Assembly: GCA_018389105.1 (NCBI GenBank)
Contig: JACATO010002139.1
Span: forward strand, 1-64,000
DNA length: 64,000 bases
Source: Nautilus pompilius
Taxonomy: Eukaryota > Mollusca > Cephalopoda > Nautilida > Nautilidae
Reading direction: 5' to 3'
Positions 13,366 to 25,960 of this stretch are shown here, piece by piece. A program made the position numbers and the translations under genes. The notes under the pieces are model-generated. The model searched no databases and was not told where the DNA came from. It worked only from the letters and a program-made list of their open reading frames with translations. Position 1 is the stretch's first letter. Each line of letters starts with the position of its first letter.

Positions 13366-13405
13366 AGTTGAACTCTAAATTAACCCGTGAAAAGCGCAAG
13401 CCTAG
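13366..13405 (+). repeat. Direct repeat, left copy
   Basis: About 40 bp beginning AGTTGAACTCTAAATTAACC and running to CCGTGAAAA-CGCA--CCTA recurs at 13682-13721, 316 bp downstream in the same orientation, with only a few mismatches. The intervening sequence has no recognised content. Confidence 0.8.
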
Positions 13406-13681
13406 CCCTAGTGTGATATAGGGCGGTAATAAGCACCCCTATTCCTCCAATAAAATAGTCGCCATCTGTCGATCATTATAAAATCTTTTCTTGTACCAAG
13501 AAAATATAGGTAGTAAATACATCATGTGATGCAGAGAGCCGAAGTGATGCAGAAGCTTTTGGTAACATACTGGTGGTCGGAAACTAATTTAATTAATAGC
13601 TTATTAGTAAGAAGTATATTTCGTTTATCTGAAAAGATTCTGAAGCTACAAGCACTGAAGGCAAAGCGAAATCTACTTTGA

Positions 13682-13721
13682 AGTTGAACTCTAAATTAAC
13701 CCGTGAAAACCGCATCCCTAA
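13682..13721 (+). repeat. Direct repeat, right copy
   Basis: Partner of 13366-13405. The two copies start with the same 26 or so bases and then differ at isolated positions. The pair is too short and too close to be LTRs of a known element. Confidence 0.8.
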
Positions 13722-14850
13722 CCTGCTTAGCGAGGGAGCCTTTTTGACGTGATAAAGAATTTTACCCGCACCGGATGACGCTGTCAGTAGAACTTCACAC
13801 CACCATGAGCACATACTTCTCTCAGATTTAATTTACTAGAGGTATCTGAATTGGACTTATTTAAACAAGCGGTTCTTTTGGAAAGTTCTTCTTTTATTTT
13901 TACTCTCCTGTACCCATTCGTATCACTTTAAGCTTGAGTTAGACGTTTACCAAAAGTCGATTAGCACCATGAATCACCATTTTTTAATCCCAACTTTGCT
14001 GTATCTAGCATAGAGCTCTGCCAGAAGACGATCAGCATCCCACTAAACATAGTTAATTTGCATGTGGTCGTGTGGTTGGATGATAAGTCTCTGGTCTAAG
14101 GGAGAGACGGACGCCGAATCATCTTGGACTTTCAAGTGAGGACAGTTCATAAAAAAACACATTGATTATTTTCACTTAAAAGTCAGAAAAATGGCAGAAA
14201 ATATAAAACCGATTTCCGGTGGCTTTCCGCTTGACTGGTAAAAGAAAGGTCTTGTTGTGGCATGGATGTAGTGAGAGTTCGTGTGATGCCATGGTCCAAA
14301 TTTTCAAATGTGCAGTAAACTTTGCCTGCATATTTTGTCTCAGATGTGGGAGGAGGCCTTGTTCTCGGTAGTTGGCGATCATGATGCTCTCAGACATATT
14401 GAATCCGATTCACGTGTGGGCTCCTAAGTGACCGAGGAGGACTCTATCGCCTTGTTTTGTTTCTTTCATACTCTGATGTGTTTGGAGGCAAGAAAATGGG
14501 CTGACATAAAACCCCAGAAGACCACCTTTACGTGGAATCATGGCATTTGCTATATTTCCCAAACTCTTGTCCTGACTGTCGAGGTCCAAGAAGACATGTC
14601 ACAACACTGAGCTAGAAAAGAGGTCGGTTAAGGGCATTAACCTTGGTGATGAGCCGGGGTGCCTGGGTACGGGGTTAGGGGCTGTTGAACGATGGCTACG
14701 GTGAAGACAGTCAAGAACGGGATCTCTACTACACGTAACGGAGAATCCCAACTAGAATCCTTAATTTTTACATGTGAGAAGAAACCGTGGCATCAGGAAG
14801 AAACGCACACAACCGGAAGATGAAGAGAAACAATAAATCATGATACTATG
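13722..14850. other. No recognised gene
   Basis: No domain, splice pattern or repeat was recognised. Confidence 0.55.
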
Positions 14851-14932
14851 TTGGTCCGCCAGGGCTGATTCCGACAGGGATTCGGACCTGGATCTTCGAC
14901 CACGGCAGTAAAATACTGGACCACAGGTCGCT
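14851..14932 (-). mobile_element. tRNA-derived SINE-like head
   Basis: On the minus strand, a tRNA-like A box (TGTGGTCCAGT, 14925-14915) is followed about 30 bases later by a B box (AGGTCCGAATCCC, 14890-14878). This is the internal Pol III promoter layout of tRNA-derived SINEs. A pyrimidine-rich body with TTTCTTC blocks follows down to about 14755. No acceptor stem closes it as a functional tRNA. Confidence 0.6.
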
Positions 14933-17334
14933 TGTTTTTCATAATAAAACCCACCAACGGATGTAGGGATAATCGGATACTTAATCTGAATTTTTAAAGT
15001 AGAATATGCTACCTTTCGCTTCAAATATCAAGCGACGTAAATGCAGTCTTTTGGTTCTTTATGCTAGTCATTACAAATGAAGTAAAATGAAATTCATCCA
15101 GTGAACTCTGATCAGCACAGACAACTCGCGAGTCCCTAAGCTGATTTCACTGGTGATGCCATTGTTATCCATTTAAGCCCGAGACTCTCTTCTGCCTGTA
15201 GAATTCCTATTAATTTTTACTTTCGTTTTAAAGATTATGGATAGAAGAAAAGCCAAATAAGCGATTGCGATATTTCGTCCAACCAATCGAGATTTTGTGT
15301 GGTGCTGTCGCTTGAAGACGTACGCGAATTTTTATGATTCTATTTTGTATTAGATTTCCCTCTCGCCATTATTCATATTCTGGAAACAATTCCGTCTCTA
15401 CGATGATAACTGAACCCACTGTATGCATTTTTACGGTTTTCGTTGATTGTACTTACTCGAAAACCATGTTCTCCCGGTTGTATAAGCCCCCCTCTGATGG
15501 TTCACGGTGCAATTCCACCATTTGAGAAACAAGCTTTTTATCTACTAAGTCAGTCTCGTGATGTACTTCCCTGTGCCTTGGCACCCGTCGAGACGCCCCG
15601 TCCCGTCAGCGGTTTGGGCCGAAATAGCCCAATACTTATTGGGAGGCCAGGTGCTTTCAAGTCGGCGAGTTGCCTCCAGGTGTCGCTGGCGCAGTGAATG
15701 AATCGATCGAAAATTCTTAGTCTTAGCAGCCCAGTGGGCTGATTATCAGACTAACGTTCCACTTCGGGACGCGCGGGGTCTTGGGAAGTGCCCTGGCTTG
15801 GAGCAGGTAATCGCCGTGTATCCCCCCCAACTGCTCACTTACAGCGCTTTGGTTGGCTTTCTCTAAATTAGAAATGCGTCACTAAGCACGTCATGTCGGA
15901 CTCTTATCTTGATTTCCCCTGCTGTAGCTTTAACCTCTGCTTCTGCCTTCCAGATGACGTTGACTAGCGAAGCCAGGTAACCGATGCAGACCCGCCTTCC
16001 TCTTCCATCCAAGTGCTGGCGTATATTTGTGGATATGAAGGCGGTGAGGCTGTACAAATGGCCAACAGACGGACATAATTTAGCAAGACTGGCTACATCA
16101 CTGTTGGCTATATCTCCTTTGAATCCAATCGATTCTTGAAGCCCGACAATATAATACTTCAGATGCAGCCAGTTCTGAAATCCTCTGTCAAAACAAGAAT
16201 AAATTAATATTTCGACGAACTCGCCCGACACGATATTACATTATTATTTTTCTATCAGCTTTTCGAATGGCAGTCGGTATTTTGATAAATTTATCTTTAA
16301 TTTAGGATGTCAACGTATCCTGCAAAACTTCCTGCGTGAATATTTATTTATGCACTTTTTATCCAGCTGACTGTAACAATTTACAACACAAGTATTCTTG
16401 CTCCCCACCTTTTAAGTTTAATTTCTGCTTGTTTTTATTCTTAAAATCTGCTGAGCAATAAAACTGCAAAAATATGTACTGAAGCCTAAGATGTAAAGCA
16501 GAAGCAGTCGCCTATTATCTCTTTTGCTCTTTGTTTTCTTTTACGTTCCACTGTCATTTCGTTACTTTGTTGGTGACCGGACGGTTTCGGTTCGGCGACT
16601 TCAAGCGGTTTGGTAGCTTCTTCTTGCTCTTTGTACCGGTTCCTTCCACGTGAGATTCATCTGGTCAATGAAGTCTACCACTACGGTTAAGCAGAGGGGT
16701 TCTAGTAGAGATTTTCTGGGTACTTGTGATAAATGATCTACTTTCCTGGCTTGTACCTTAACCACAGCTCAGGTAAACTGCTTCTCGCTTACCTCTGTAA
16801 TATGCCCTCAAGACCTCAGAGTCACATCTCTTAAAGTGAAAAAACATTGCTGTCGTTTACTTCATATCATGGCAAATATGTTCTGTCGAGAGTCTAGAAA
16901 AGAAAACCCTTGGCATTTGAAATAAACTTAGTCCGCAAAGGTTTTATCTTAATCAACAGATAGACTGTTCAGATCGCCACATCTGGAGAAGAATAACCGA
17001 GCTTACAACTTTAATGGCCGCCGTCGACACATTACCAACTGGGGCTGAAAATCTTTCCCACAATCGAAAGATCGAAAAACAGTTAGTAGTTGGTGACATT
17101 GCTGGAACGGAACAAAAGATCTAGTAAAAGAAGCTTCCATCCCTTTAAAACCAAACCAACATTCTTCCTTTAGCTTAACTGTTTGTATACAGTAGCGCTC
17201 AAAACAACCTTAGACAACCCTACAGCTATGTGGCCAAACGTTTTGCATTAACCCAGAAGTAACAATAATAACATCCCATGACGACTTCTAAAGGTCTCCT
17301 TTTGAATACTTCTAATTGAGCATTCACGTTTATC
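14933..17334. other. No recognised gene (2.4 kb)
   Basis: Contains a weak third copy of repeat family B (15033-15085). A 122-codon minus-strand frame (16231-15863) has no recognised domain. Near 15725-15780 there is a faint tRNA-like stretch (CAGCCCAGTGGGC). None of this is strong enough to call a gene. Confidence 0.5.
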
Positions 17335-17495
17335 GTCCAGATGTGCGAGGTCTTTTCGGAAATCCTTTTAATGTTTCCGGGTTATCGTCCATTTCTCAAT
17401 TAAGGACGTAAAACACCACAGACCAGTAAGCTCTTCGATACGACATCGTAAGCATTGTTACGTAGATTCACCAGGTTTTACTTTCACTTTATCAA
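17335..17495 (-). repeat. Dispersed repeat family A, copy 2 (diverged)
   Basis: Minus-strand match to family A: GGATTTCCGAAAAGACCTCG-ACAT, CTTAAT-GAGAAATGGAC and GGTCTGTGG-GTT. It is more diverged than the copies at 11.6, 18.1 and 25.7 kb. Confidence 0.65.
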
Positions 17496-18100
17496 GCAAA
17501 ATTATAAAATTCCGATGTTATGTACATCGTCAGAATGGCTGTAAATGTGTTGTTGTTTGTTTTTTTTTATGATTCTTGATAAATTCGAACAAATGACAAT
17601 AATTATCGTCAATTTTATAAAGTACGTATTCAGACAAGCTTAAATATTTCCTTAGGGTGGGTACTGGAATTTAAGGAATCTTTGTTCCTCTATATTTGTA
17701 TGTAATAAAATTTTGATCAGTGTTATATTTCTCATTATTTGCCCTTAGCAGTATGTATAAAAATATATCTATATTTATAAAAGTACACATATATAAGATA
17801 AATATTTTGGTGTCGCCTAAGACATTTCACGGTACTGCACACCTGTTTGCACGAAGCGAATCTTGTAATCAAGCGATGTTTCGCCCCGTGGTGGAATTTA
17901 ACCTACATTAACTGAGATTATTTCGTCATCATATTTCAAGAAATGCACTGTAGTATAACATACATTATTTTTTTAAATATCCATTTTTTCCTTCTTTGTT
18001 TTTGCTAATAACGGCAGTCCACTTAATTGTATCGTACCTTATCACAACTACAGCCATGGTGGTCTTCACTAGAATTTTCTAATTTTTACCCGATATAGTC
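17496..18100. other. No recognised gene
   Basis: Very AT-rich spacer without recognised features. Confidence 0.55.
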
Positions 18101-18340
18101 GAATTAAACCTGCCGAATTTACATAATAGCGCCACGTTACCGATCTGTGGGGTCCCGCGACCTTAATGGACAAAACTGTGAAATGTGACAGGGAAACAGA
18201 TGATTTCCGAAAAGACCTTGTAGATCATGACGACAGGGAGGGGGGACCACTCGGTTCGAAAAGACCTCGTAGATCATGACGACAGGGAGGGGGGACTACT
18301 CGGTCAGAACTGGTCACGGGGTAACATCGCCCAGGTAGAC
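18101..18340 (+). repeat. Dispersed repeat family A, copy 3, with internal duplication
   Basis: Plus-strand copy very close to 25712-25920 (GTCGAATTAAACCTGC, ACATAATAGCGCCACGTTACC, GTGACAGGGAAACAGATGAT). A 49 bp block beginning CGAAAAGACC is tandemly duplicated, at 18208-18256 and 18257-18305, differing at about three positions. The element ends near a (TTATTG)n tail at about 18340-18358. The CGTATTGACGCACGT insert of the 25.7 kb copy is missing here. Confidence 0.85.
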
Positions 18341-18871
18341 TTTGTTATTGTTATTGTTAATAGTAGGATGATCCAAAATGTTTGGGTAGTGCCTGAATGC
18401 TAGTAAAATGATGCACAGTTTACCCTAAACATATAATAAAACGCGCTAGCCGCAAACAAAACAAATGTCGATAATAAAAAAAATTGTTTGTTTTTTTTTT
18501 TTTTACCGTCTTCATACAGATCGGTGCGGCGAGTTTCCCTAGCGGACAGATCGCGCACTCCGCATCTCTAGTGTATTGAATTTCAAAAGATAAAAAGTAA
18601 GTTGGATGCTAATAAACACGAAATGACAAAGAGTAAATGTTACGCGATCGATAAACACCCTGCGTCAGCCACACGAAGGAAACATGTTTCACATTTATTT
18701 GTCTATCTGCCTACCGGGAGGTATCATATATGCATTTATTCCGTCATCGTTAAATCACCTGAGCCTCAGCGACGCTCCCTGGTTAACACCCTACAGTAGA
18801 AATGTGCCACGAAAACAACAGAACCGATTATTCATCGATGAACTCGGGAGGACGGATGTCGCAGTAATGCG

Positions 18872-18974
18872 TTCTCTCTCTCTCGTTCCATCTCTCCTCT
18901 CTCTCATATCTATCTCATCTCTCTCTCTCTCTCTCATCTTCATCTCTCTCTATTTCTCTCTCTAGCTCTTCTCT

Positions 18975-19016
<42 letters not shown>

Positions 19017-19158
19017 ATCTCTCTCTATCTCTCTCTCTCTATCTCTCTCTCTTCATCTCTCTCTCCTCTCTCATCTCTCTCTCTCTCTCTCTTCATCTCT
19101 CTCTCTATCTCCATCTCTCTCTCACTCTTCTCTCCATCTCTCTCTCTCTCTCTCTTCA

Positions 19159-19196
<38 letters not shown>

Positions 19197-19352
19197 CATC
19201 TCTCTTCCTATCTCTCTCCTCTCTCTCTCTCTCTCCTATCTTCATCTCTCTCTCTCTATCTCTCTCTCTCTCATCTCTCTCTCTCTCTCTCTTCATCTCT
19301 CTCTCTATCTCCATCTCTCTCTCTCTCTTCATCTCTCTCTCTCTCTCCTTCA

Positions 19353-19390
<38 letters not shown>

Positions 19391-19457
19391 CATCTCTCTC
19401 TCTCTATCTCTCTCTCTCTCATCTCTCTCTCTCTCTTCATCTCTCTCTCTATCTCCA

Positions 19458-19488
<31 letters not shown>

Positions 19489-19732
19489 TCTTCATCTCTT
19501 TCTCTCTCGCTCTCTCTTCTCTCTATCTCAGCTCTCTCTCTCTATCTCTCGCTCGCTCTATCTCTCTCTCTCTTCTCTTCATCTCTCTCTCTCTCTCTAT
19601 CTTCACTCTCTCTCTTCATCTCTCTCTATCTCTCTCTCTCTCTCTCTATCTCTCATCTCTCTCTCTCTATCTCTCTCTCTCTCTTCATCTCTCTCTCCAT
19701 CCCTCTCTCTATCTTCATCTCTCTCTCGCTCT

Positions 19733-19763
<31 letters not shown>

Positions 19764-19815
19764 TCATCTCTCTCTCTCTCCTTCATCTCTCTCTCTCTAT
19801 CTATCTTCATCTCTC

Positions 19816-19852
<37 letters not shown>

Positions 19853-19855
19853 GTT
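18872..19855 (+). repeat. Polypyrimidine (CT)n tract, about 1 kb
   Basis: Nearly one kilobase of CTCTCT with recurring TTCATCTC, TATCTC and CATCTC interruptions; purines are a small minority on this strand. Such mirror-symmetric tracts can form triplex (H-DNA). Arg-Glu repeat frames on the minus strand are artefacts. Confidence 0.97.
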
Positions 19856-21253
19856 TTCCAGGACGGAATTAAATGTTTTTAAACGAAGTACGTTAAGAAC
19901 TCGTTCTTCACACGATTCGAAAATACTTGGGAGATTTTTCTGTACTTGTTCTCAGTCGTTCCCGGATATCTAATAAAATAAAATAAAAACCCTAACGTGT
20001 TTTAAAATAAGTGTTTGAATATTCGGTGGCCATTCCAGGCTCCTTATACAATATGCGAGTATGTATGGTAGCATTCGGTGATTTTGTCATAACTTTTCAT
20101 TGCCCAGCTTCCTTCACGAAAAAGTTACCGCTGATTACCGTTACAGACGCGGTGATCGTGTTCCGAAATCACTGCCCACTAATCGTTTGTCACCATGTCA
20201 GAGAAAAAAAACTGGCCCTTTACCCCCCACCCTTTTTTTTCTTCTTTCTAATTCGAAATTTAATAGAAACGCAACGCGCCGCGTCCAGTGACAGGATGCG
20301 GAAACAGCAGGAAGGTGACGTAGAGGAGGAGAAGAAGCTCTCTTTAGAGCGATCTTTGACCATCTGCAATAGAAATGAACAACTAGAAACCGCTTATTTT
20401 TTGGATCAAAAACCGATAATTAACAGGATATCAAGACCGGACTAAGAGAAAGTTAGGTAACTTTTAATAAATCTAAGTATAACAAGAAATCCATTGATCA
20501 CATTACACAACAGCTCTCGGAAAAAAACCCTTAATATTGGAATGAGGTGAACATACTTGAAGTTGCCTTTCATAATTTTCGTAGTTCATAGGAAATAAAT
20601 TAGAATTCTGTTCTCGCTCGCGCATTTCATGTTTCGAGAGGGACATCAGCTAAGAGACACCGAAGACAAAGGGCTGTTGCAGTTGTTCCACTTGTCTGAC
20701 GATGACTTACACTGGATACTTAACTACACGGGGAATACGGTGGCGATCAACGATAACATTTGGATCATTATGATGGCGATCATAGCCACTTTGTACAGTC
20801 CCAGGGATTTCAGGGTTAGGTTGAGTCTTTGTGCCAAAGAAATCCACGAATTCTTATATATCTTCTACAGGACAATACAGCAAAGGAATAAAAACCAATT
20901 GGAAAGATATTTAATGAATGATATTACACATTATCCGGGGCCAAAGCGCACACCGTCACATGACACCCGCATCTAAGACTTGTGCTGCTTTTCACGTTGT
21001 GGTGTTTAGTTTTAATTTGTGCCAACCCTTCTTTAGTGCAGTAAATCGGCAGTTCTAATGAACCGCACGTATGGACGAAATAAATATCTGCAAGGAATAA
21101 CACGAGCTAAAGCCCTAACCCTGCCCGCCCAGGTACGATGTAATAAGCGATCCTTCCTATCTAAACAATCACATAGCTGACATCAGTCTACACCAAAGTA
21201 ATCCACTTGCTGTAATATCATTCTGCAGTCTGACAGAGATAATTAAATAAACC

Positions 21254-21256
<3 letters not shown>
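19856..21256. other. No recognised gene
   Basis: Two open frames (20011-20445, 144 codons; 20629-20976, 115 codons) are the longest here. Neither shows a domain, signal peptide or motif I recognise, and both could be chance. Confidence 0.45.

Positions 21257-21304
<48 letters not shown>
21257..21304. repeat. (ATT)n microsatellite
   Basis: About sixteen uninterrupted ATT units. Confidence 0.97.
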
Positions 21305-21305
<1 letters not shown>

Positions 21306-21864
21306 GTAAAAAAAGTAGGGCTAAAGCCTCCGGAAAGAGCAAAACATCAGTGCACTATGATGGTGAACAGTGTAGCCACTTCAGTTTATTGCAGATATTA
21401 CGGAACTCGAGCCTCTTTTGGCATAAACCAGCGACGACTGGTATTGTTTTGGGATTCTATGCTCTGCTTGGCCTGGGCATTTATCGAGAAACAACCTGGA
21501 CAGTTTCGGATTTGTACAGTCAACCGTAAAGCTGACTTTCGGTTTTGTTCCCCCGCTATTTTAATTTCCAAGTAGAGCTTGCCCACTATCACGCATCGAA
21601 CACAGCTGCCGTGGTTCAGTTACCACCGTCAGCACTGACTGGCTGTTAAAACAGGTAACACCCGAGTTAAAGGTCGCGGTTTTAGTCAAAGAAAACGAGA
21701 AGCATTCAAACAATCAACAACAACAACAACAACAAAAAAAAAAACACTGGCTTTTAAAGGTTTTTTTAAACTCCTGGAAAACTTACCTACAAACATAAGA
21801 AAGATAATTAAATAAAGGAAGGCTCAATGGATGAACAACGGAACTGGACGATGCGCATGATCAC

Positions 21865-21884
21865 ACCACACACACACACACACA
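21865..21884. repeat. (CA)n microsatellite
   Basis: Ten CA units directly beside repeat family C copy 2. A short (CAA)n run is at 21716-21735. Confidence 0.9.
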
Positions 21885-21897
21885 CGGGCCCGCCTAC

Positions 21898-21960
21898 GTT
21901 AACGATAAAAAGACCTATTTCCCAATGTTGGCTACCTGTCTCATAACGGAGAGGCGCGAA
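21898..21960 (+). repeat. Dispersed repeat family C, copy 2
   Basis: Matches 12806-12858 (GTTAACG, AAAAAGA, CCCAATGTTGGCTACCTG, GAGGCGCGAAT) with about 10 extra bases before the last block. Confidence 0.65.
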
Positions 21961-23004
21961 TTGATTTACCTTGATTATAAACGAAAGTAAAATTTTTTTA
22001 AATGGACGTGTAAAGGAGCTGTGATCGGTGAGGCGTGAATAGCCGGTGTCCGCGCAGACACCGTTCACTTGAGAGCGAAAACTAAACTGCTAAGTCAGAG
22101 AAATTGCAGCACACGGAAAGCATCTCACTCGAAGATCGCTGCTAAGGAAGACAGGCGGACAGTATTAGTGCGTCAAAATTTGGAAATGTGGCCTGAAAAG
22201 TGTTTTTCTTTAAATAAAGCACGTCCCAACAATCGGCGGATATCGGGGGGGGGGTCGTCTATCTAATGGATTTTCAGTCACTAAAACAGCTGTTAGTCTG
22301 CCAGCTCGATATCTCGCCGATGACCTATCAGACACGGACTGTAGAGCAAAAACAAATAGCCTAGAGATTCTGACACGGCCGGAAATTCAATTAGTCCACG
22401 AGCTACTGCTCGGGAAGAGAGCGCACTTTAAATCACATCTTTAAGACGATCTCACCGCCATGTGGATATACAGCCCGTAAACAAACCTTTCCATTCAACT
22501 AGAAATTTCGGTTTAATTTAAATGCCGTCCAGTATGTGGCGAGTACTGTCTGCCACCGAGGAGGTTAGCCTCTAGAGGGAGCGACCACTCTCGCCAATCT
22601 ACTGAGAGTCACATCGGTCGATATCTTAACACATAGTAAAACCATTTCGTATAATGGCGATCTCGTCTACCCCACAGCCGGTGCCGAACCCATTTTCTGA
22701 AAGCTCATTTCGGATTGAGGTAGGAAGAAGGAGAGAGAGAGAATCTAGCCTAAACTTTGGCTTTTCTATCCAAGCAACTAAAAAGACAAAAGATCACACG
22801 ATGAAAAGTGCTAACAAACATTTTGAAGAACCTACTAGCATTCGATAATATATTCCGCAGTGGATTAATACAATAAAAACTTACGGAAGTTACGCGCATA
22901 ATTAGATTTGTAAACTTGGGTTGTTCTGGAAAATTACTGTAAAAATGGCCACAGTTTCGTAGCAAAGATCGACAGGCGATGAAAAATGTATAGCATTATA
23001 CGTT
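21961..23004. other. No recognised gene
   Basis: Mixed DNA with a G run (22246-22254). Nothing recognised. Confidence 0.5.
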
Positions 23005-23185
23005 GTGTTCAAAATATTATCATAGCAAAACATCGGCGCAGTATATTTAGAGTAATAAAATATTTATTGCCACAGTGCGTTTAAAATATTGGCATACCAA
23101 AACATTGGCACGATGTATTGAAAGCTTAAACGATACACTGACACGATGTGCAAAGGATAATATCATAACACAACATTGGATCGGT
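23005..23185 (+). repeat. Degenerate tandem repeat, about 72 bp, 2.5-3 copies
   Basis: Blocks AAAATATT, CATA-CAAAACAT-GGC and a TG-GCA/CACGATGT segment recur with a spacing of 72 then 71 bp (AAAATATT at 23011 and 23083; ACATCGG/ACATTGG at 23030, 23102 and 23173). The copies are well diverged, so this is an old array. Confidence 0.6.
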
Positions 23186-25709
23186 TATCAAACTATCAAT
23201 TGGACTATTGGTTGATTCGATAGTTTAAAACATTAGCTTAGCAGGTTTTGATATATTTTCAAAATATTAAGGTATTTTTTCGTAGCGCAGTATTTACAGA
23301 CTTCATGTTAGGAAAGTTTCAAATAATTCATTTATCACAGAAAACATTATTTCAAATATTACAAGAAACAATGAATCTAATGGAAAAAATAATTATTTTT
23401 TACGAATATTGAAAGAAATATTCAAGTTTATGTTAAACCTTTGACTCTCTTTGCAGATATTTGTTGTATTATATTTTTAAAAAGTAATTTTTATTATGTC
23501 TGCAGTGTTTTAAAGGGCTTATTTTCTATTATAAACAGTTTAAATGATCTAACCGAAAATAATATTGATATTTATTTTCAATATAAGTTGTAGAATAAAA
23601 CGTTTGTCTATTTGATGCTCTAGAAGTTTTTTTAAGAACATACCTGGAGATAGAAATCAATTAGATGATGTTTGTTCGGACGCTAGAAGGGATCTTATTG
23701 GCAAAATTCAAGGCAACCGAAGACGTATTTGGTACAGTTTTGTTCCGGATAGATAACTTGTCGGAAACCTCTGTCATGTCTCCCCATTTCATCCTAATGA
23801 CTAAACTAAAGTGGCAGTCAACAGAGTATCTATTACCCCAGTCGGTCCATAGTAACACACTGTAAATCGGGAAAATTTAAACGATCATCACTCAGATTCC
23901 AAAAGAATCCATCCAATCGCTAAGCAAACGCTTTACGGAGAATCCCAGGTTTTCGGTGCAGATTTCCAAATGTATTATATTTTACCAAATTGTCTTGGAT
24001 ATTCAGTCGGAAAGGGGGGTACAATATACTGTTTTATTTCTACTCGCTTCGTGGGAATCAATATAGACGCTGTATGCATTCGTTTACAAGGCTCTTACTG
24101 ACAAGTCTTGGCGTTCGTCTTTTCCTTACCGAGAAAGAAATATGCAACCGCTGCTTCTCGATCGTGTACCACACTCCATCGTTTTATTTCCGTTATAATA
24201 CTCCAGAATTAACTGCAGCAAATACAACAACAAAGAGAAAATATCGATGGCTTTAACTCCAGACTAACCCGATATTTTAGTAATGTACTGTGTTTTCTTT
24301 TCCTTAGTTCTTTTGTTTATACATATTTTGTGACGACTGTTTCTCAAAATGTTGCTGGATGTCAGAATCGTTATCACTGTGTGTGCCCAGTTTATTGTAA
24401 AACTTTAACACATTGTTCCTTTACCGATTTAACCCCTTCTGGTGCGTATTACATTTACTATGTTCCATTATGCTGTGTAATAGAGTTCTCATATGTGCAT
24501 GTCGTTTATTATTTTTTGGCAGCATCATAACTTCTACACACAAAAAAGAGAATTTTCCACTTACCATAGTTTGTTGCTGAAGCTGTCTTTTTACCAAGTT
24601 AACTCAAAAGTATACGCCTCCTCATATTACCGTCTTTTAGGTCAGTTCTGTTTTCGAGTTAAGACGCAGTATTCAGTACAGGTGTAACGACAAAGGCCTC
24701 TCCTTACCTGATAAAAGAAAATAGTTCTGTTACTCTTGTTAATACATAGACAAAAATCCATCTCTTTATATTAAATATCTGCTCAGTACTTAAAGTATAG
24801 ATGTACCTAAGTATGAACCCAGACAAAATACATCTGCATCAGCTTCCATCTATATTTCCCACACAAATGGTTAATTTTCCATCAGTTATACAAGGAAATC
24901 TAGGAATGTTATCTGCTATGTTAAACAAAAGATTTTATATTGCTGCAGAGTAATACTCTGTGCAAGCATATCAGGTACGTATTCCAAGTAATTTAAATAG
25001 ATTTAATTTTCATAACCATAATAAACCATTCAACTTGTTGTTTGTGATTTCTCTGCTTCTCATTATTTAATTATTTTAATTTCGTTGCTGCTAAAATTAT
25101 TAAAACATTAAATTTTATATTCCTGTTATATATTAAAAAAAACAATAACAAAAATTATATATATATATATAAACTGAATAAAGAAAGATTATTTTGAAAA
25201 GTTAAATATTTCGATCTTTTAAATCTTTAACCACTAATAGATAACCCAATAAAATAGTTTTTGCTTTAAAAAAAAATAATGCAAACGTCATTTGTAATGA
25301 TAAATAAAAAATACCAGTTACGATGATTACCTTTCTTTGAAATACAGAACTCTAAATATAATACCAATTTACATCTTATATTTGTCTATTCTTGGACAAC
25401 CAGTTTTCTCCTCACTTTAGAACTTAAAATATGTCTTGATGGCTCGAATACTCATTATGGATATATTTTGTTTAATTATTTTATTGCTTCCTTATCTCAG
25501 AAAACACAAATCCACCTCCATTTTACTTATCTTTTTGCCTACATTCAGGATGCGTTAAATATATTAAATGATTTTAAAAGGAACTGTACTGCAATCTACA
25601 GTTGGCATTTTATAATATATTATCATAAAATACGTTGGCAATTAAGTCTATAATAATTATACGTTACTATTTACTCTTAAAAAGATTATAAAACAAAAAT
25701 TCTGCTTGA
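23186..25709. other. No recognised gene (2.5 kb)
   Basis: Very AT-rich DNA, with a short (TA)n at about 25156-25170. Only short open frames. Confidence 0.55.
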
Positions 25710-25930
25710 CGGTCGAATTAAACCTGCTGAATTTACATAATAGCGCCACGTTACCGTATTGACGCACGTACCGATCTGTGGGGTTCCGCGACCTTAATGG
25801 ACAAAACTGTGAAATGTGACAGGGAAACAGATGATTTCCGAAAAATCCTTGTACATCATGACGACAGGGAGGGGAGACAACTCAGTTAGAACTGGTCACG
25901 GGTAACAGGGTCCAGTCATGTGAACATTAT
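25710..25930 (+). repeat. Dispersed repeat family A, copy 4 (most complete)
   Basis: Best representative of family A: from GTCGAATTAAACCTGCTGAA through ACGTTACCGTATTGACGC, TGGGGTTCCGCGACCTTAAT, TGTGACAGGGAAACAG and CATCATGACGACAGGGAGG to GGTCACGGGTAACAGGG. It runs on into a TTTTGTTATTATTATTTC triplet-rich end (25942-25960). No open reading frame. Confidence 0.85.
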
Positions 25931-25960
25931 TTAAAGACAGATTTTGTTATTATTATTTCT

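Noticed and set aside
13366..13721. Direct repeat as LTRs of a small retroelement
   Set aside because: Copies are only about 40 bp and lack TG...CA ends, a primer-binding site or a polypurine tract.
15863..16231. 122-codon minus-strand frame that reads protein-like
   Set aside because: No recognised family, no promoter or splice evidence; within chance length for this window.
20011..20445. 144-codon plus-strand frame
   Set aside because: Contains a poly-Phe homopolymer stretch and no domain; likely chance.
20629..20976. 115-codon plus-strand frame with helical look
   Set aside because: No motif recognised and no supporting signals.
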